Origin: Deltaproteobacteria bacterium
GTDB taxonomy: Bacteria; Desulfobacterota; Syntrophia; Syntrophales; Fen-1087
DNA: 7,533 bases
Assembly (NCBI GenBank): GCA_026388595.1
Contig: JAPLJM010000236.1
Coordinates: 1-7,533 of the forward strand
Direction: 5' to 3'
Position 1 is the first letter of the stretch, and each line of letters starts with the position of its first letter. Below, piece after piece: positions 6,332-7,533 of the stretch. The translations under genes were made by a program, and so were the position numbers. The notes beneath the pieces were generated by a model. That model made no database searches. It worked only from the letters and a program-made list of their open reading frames with translations, and was not told the origin of the DNA.

Positions 6332-6406
6332 GGGCGGTTAACTCAGCGGGAGAGTGCTACCTTCACACGGTAGAAGTCACTGGTTCAATCCCAGTACCGC
6401 CTACCA
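6332..6406 (+). tRNA. tRNA-Val (anticodon CAC)
   Basis: A complete 75-nt cloverleaf. The acceptor stem pairs GGGCGGT (6332-6338) with ACCGCCT (6396-6402), with one G-U pair at the tip. The D stem is ACTC/GAGT (6341-6344/6352-6355), and the D loop AGCGGGA contains the GG pair. The anticodon stem is CTACC/GGTAG (6357-6361/6369-6373) with loop TTCACAC and anticodon CAC at 6364-6366, reading GUG valine codons. The T stem is ACTGG/CCAGT (6379-6383/6391-6395) with loop TTCAATC. The variable loop is 5 nt (AAGTC), the discriminator is A, and CCA is encoded (6404-6406). It has its own promoter and terminator and no tRNA neighbour in the window, so it is a solitary unit. Confidence 0.97.
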
Positions 6407-6414
6407 TGAAAATC

Positions 6415-6448
6415 AAGGGGTTACGGGTCATGCCGCGACCCCTTTTTT
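6415..6448 (+). terminator. Intrinsic terminator of the tRNA-Val unit
   Basis: AAGGGGT (6415-6421) pairs with ACCCCTT (6438-6444), with an inner CGG/CCG pairing (6424-6426/6433-6435), and runs into six T residues (6443-6448). It begins 9 nt after the tRNA CCA end. Confidence 0.8.
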
Positions 6449-6449
6449 A

Positions 6450-6677
6450 TTTTCTGGTGGATTCCGGCGGTGGCTGTACTGATTCCAGGGTAATCTTCCT
6501 TTCCGTTAGTTCTTTTAACCATCCGTTCAATGAACATCATGTCGGGAGAGCTTAAAACATGCATCACGGGAATGCAAGGATCATGTCGAGAGTTTCATTT
6601 TCCGGTTTTGAGACAGGGTTCTTTGGTTTTCCAGGTCATAAGCATCGCAGAATTATGGTTTCAATTTTTTTGAGAAT
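6450..6677 (+). other. Intergenic region without a recognisable gene
   Basis: About 230 nt between the tRNA terminator and the hydrolase promoter. Short open frames exist on both strands, but none has a ribosome site or a recognisable product. A 9-nt direct repeat, ATCATGTCG, occurs at 6536-6544 and 6580-6588 (44 nt apart), each copy followed closely by GAGAG. I see no tRNA-end duplication, integrase remnant or structured RNA. Confidence 0.5.
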
Positions 6678-6686
6678 TGATATGAT
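6678..6686 (+). promoter_or_regulatory. Extended -10 promoter candidate for the alpha/beta hydrolase
   Basis: TGATATGAT combines the TG extension with a 5/6 -10 hexamer (TATGAT, 6681-6686). No good -35 lies 16-18 nt upstream, which is usual for extended -10 promoters. Predicted start near 6693 leaves a leader of about 57 nt before the ATG at 6750. Confidence 0.5.
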
Positions 6687-6749
6687 AGAGGAAAATTTCA
6701 AGTTCTCTCTTATTTATCGTCATCTAAAATTCACTGCACAGGAGCATCC

Positions 6750-7533
6750 ATGAAAAGGAAAATTGCAATCGGATTGGGTCTCGGATTGATCACGATCGTT
6801 GTCACAATGACCTTGATTTATTATCTGCTCCCGGGCGCTGTCACGAAAATGGCAGTGGCCGCAGGCCGGAGTGTTGCCGGTCTCACGGAAAGGGTCGTGC
6901 AGGTGGACGATCACCGCATTGCCTACCTTGAAGGCGGAAAGGGTGAGACGATCCTCCTCATCCACGGATACGCCGCGGATAAGGACAACTGGATGCAGTT
7001 CGCCCGATTTCTCACCCCAAAATATCACATTGTCAGCCTCGATCTTGCCGGTTTTGGGGAAAGCTCCCGATTGCCGGAGACCAGTTATGATATTCAGCGC
7101 CAGGTCGAGCGCCTCAACCGCTTCACGGAGATCCTGAAGCTGGAGCGGTTCCACCTGGCGGGTAATTCCATGGGCGGTGCGATTGCCGGGATATACGGAG
7201 CGCAATACCCGCAGAAGGTTATGAGTTTGGCCTTGCTTGCTCCGGCGGGGATCAAGAGCCCGGAGAAAAGTGAGTTGACGAAGATGCTGGAAAGGGGAAT
7301 CAATCCCCTGTTGATCAGTAGCGCTGACGACTATGAGCGTATGCTCAAGATGGTTTTCGTGCAGGTCCCGGTCATCCCCTCTCCCGTTAAAAAAGAGATG
7401 GCGGCACAGGCGATCAGAAACAGGGCTTTTAACGAGAAGATTATGGGTGACATGCTGAAAAAGACGCTTTCGCTCGAACCTTTTTTGCCTGAAATACACG
7501 CGCCGACATTGATTCTCTGGGGCGACAGGGATA
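6750..7533 (+). CDS. Membrane-anchored alpha/beta hydrolase (lipase/esterase-like), 3'-truncated by window
   Basis: The frame is open to the window end (261 codons). A hydrophobic segment at residues 5-27 after MKRK, without a clear lipobox or cleavage site, suggests an inner-membrane anchor with the enzyme outside. The alpha/beta-hydrolase fold follows from about residue 49: oxyanion-hole HGYAADKDNW (72-81), LDLAGFGESS (97-106), nucleophile elbow GNSMGG with Ser140, and a late LILWGDRD in which D261 is the expected catalytic Asp. The catalytic His lies beyond the window. GNSMGG and the LxLWGDRD block fit the Psychrobacter Lip1-like (family V) lipases as well as C-C hydrolases of the MhpC/BphD type; the N-terminal anchor favours a lipase/esterase. 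AGGAG at 6740-6744 is 5 nt before the ATG. It has its own promoter candidate and is separate from the tRNA unit. Confidence 0.88.
   Translation, partial: MKRKIAIGLGLGLITIVVTMTLIYYLLPGAVTKMAVAAGRSVAGLTERVVQVDDHRIAYLEGGKGETILLIHGYAADKDNWMQFARFLTPKYHIVSLDLAGFGESSRLPETSYDIQRQVERLNRFTEILKLERFHLAGNSMGGAIAGIYGAQYPQKVMSLALLAPAGIKSPEKSELTKMLERGINPLLISSADDYERMLKMVFVQVPVIPSPVKKEMAAQAIRNRAFNEKIMGDMLKKTLSLEPFLPEIHAPTLILWGDRD

Noticed and set aside
6421..6540. Minus-strand 39-codon frame (ATG at 6540, stop at 6421-6423)
   Set aside because: It has no ribosome site upstream, runs into the tRNA terminator hairpin, and the product has no recognisable family features.
6536..6588. Two copies of ATCATGTCG 44 nt apart as an operator or CRISPR-like repeat
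   Set aside because: There are only two 9-nt copies and no third unit. Spacing and length do not fit a CRISPR array, and the match may be chance.
6407..6677. Possible integration site for a mobile element at the tRNA 3' end
   Set aside because: tRNA genes are common targets, but there is no integrase and no repeat of the tRNA 3' end in the following sequence within the window.
6559..6753. Plus-strand 64-codon frame upstream of the hydrolase
   Set aside because: It has no ribosome site, contains the extended -10 promoter, and overlaps the hydrolase start in another frame. The composition looks non-coding.
6720..7499. Long minus-strand open frame (259 codons) opposite the alpha/beta hydrolase
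   Set aside because: The plus strand encodes a clear hydrolase with all motifs in order. The opposite frame has no family features and reflects codon bias.

Overview
The window reads as a stretch of ordinary, dense bacterial chromosome, moderately GC-rich. It holds seven protein-coding genes, two of them cut by the window edges, and one tRNA gene. The mix is a FadA-like thiolase, a fused ADP-forming acyl-CoA synthetase, a nitrilase-superfamily amidohydrolase and a Crp-type regulator. Together with the codon style, this suggests an anaerobic deltaproteobacterium (Desulfobacterota, possibly Syntrophus- or Smithella-like) that degrades fatty or aromatic acids. That placement is inference from gene content and protein style, not a database match.

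Layout. (1) 1-840: 3' two-thirds of a 3-ketoacyl/acetyl-CoA thiolase, closed by two hairpins (881-904 and the very strong 932-967). (2) 970-4191: a probable four-gene rightward transcription unit. A promoter candidate sits just after the terminator, followed by a leader of about 100 nt, a four-S1-domain RNA-binding protein, a small Dabb-domain protein, a carbon-nitrogen hydrolase and a Crp/Fnr-family regulator. The gaps between genes are 50, 19 and 18 nt. (3) 4193-6250, leftward: a single-chain ADP-forming acyl-CoA synthetase. It starts at GTG and its stop codon lies 1 nt from the regulator's stop. (4) 6290-6448: a self-contained tRNA-Val(CAC) unit with a good sigma70-type promoter, a T-rich upstream tract, a GC-rich discriminator and an intrinsic terminator. 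It diverges from the synthetase gene. (5) 6450-6749: an intergenic region with no gene, ending in an extended -10 promoter. (6) 6750-7533: a membrane-anchored alpha/beta hydrolase of lipase/esterase type, cut by the window end just after its predicted catalytic Asp.

How the genes may fit together. The thiolase and the ADP-forming synthetase both handle acyl-CoA/carboxylate chemistry. The nitrilase-family enzyme and the lipase-like hydrolase could release carboxylic acids, and the Crp-type protein has an intact cyclic-nucleotide pocket and could tie some of this to a second messenger. These links are inferred from proximity. I see no CRISPR array, insertion sequence, integrase, phage gene or defence system. 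The most distinctive item is the unit linking an S1-type RNA-binding protein, a Dabb protein, an amidohydrolase and a Crp regulator, placed tail-to-tail with the acyl-CoA synthetase.
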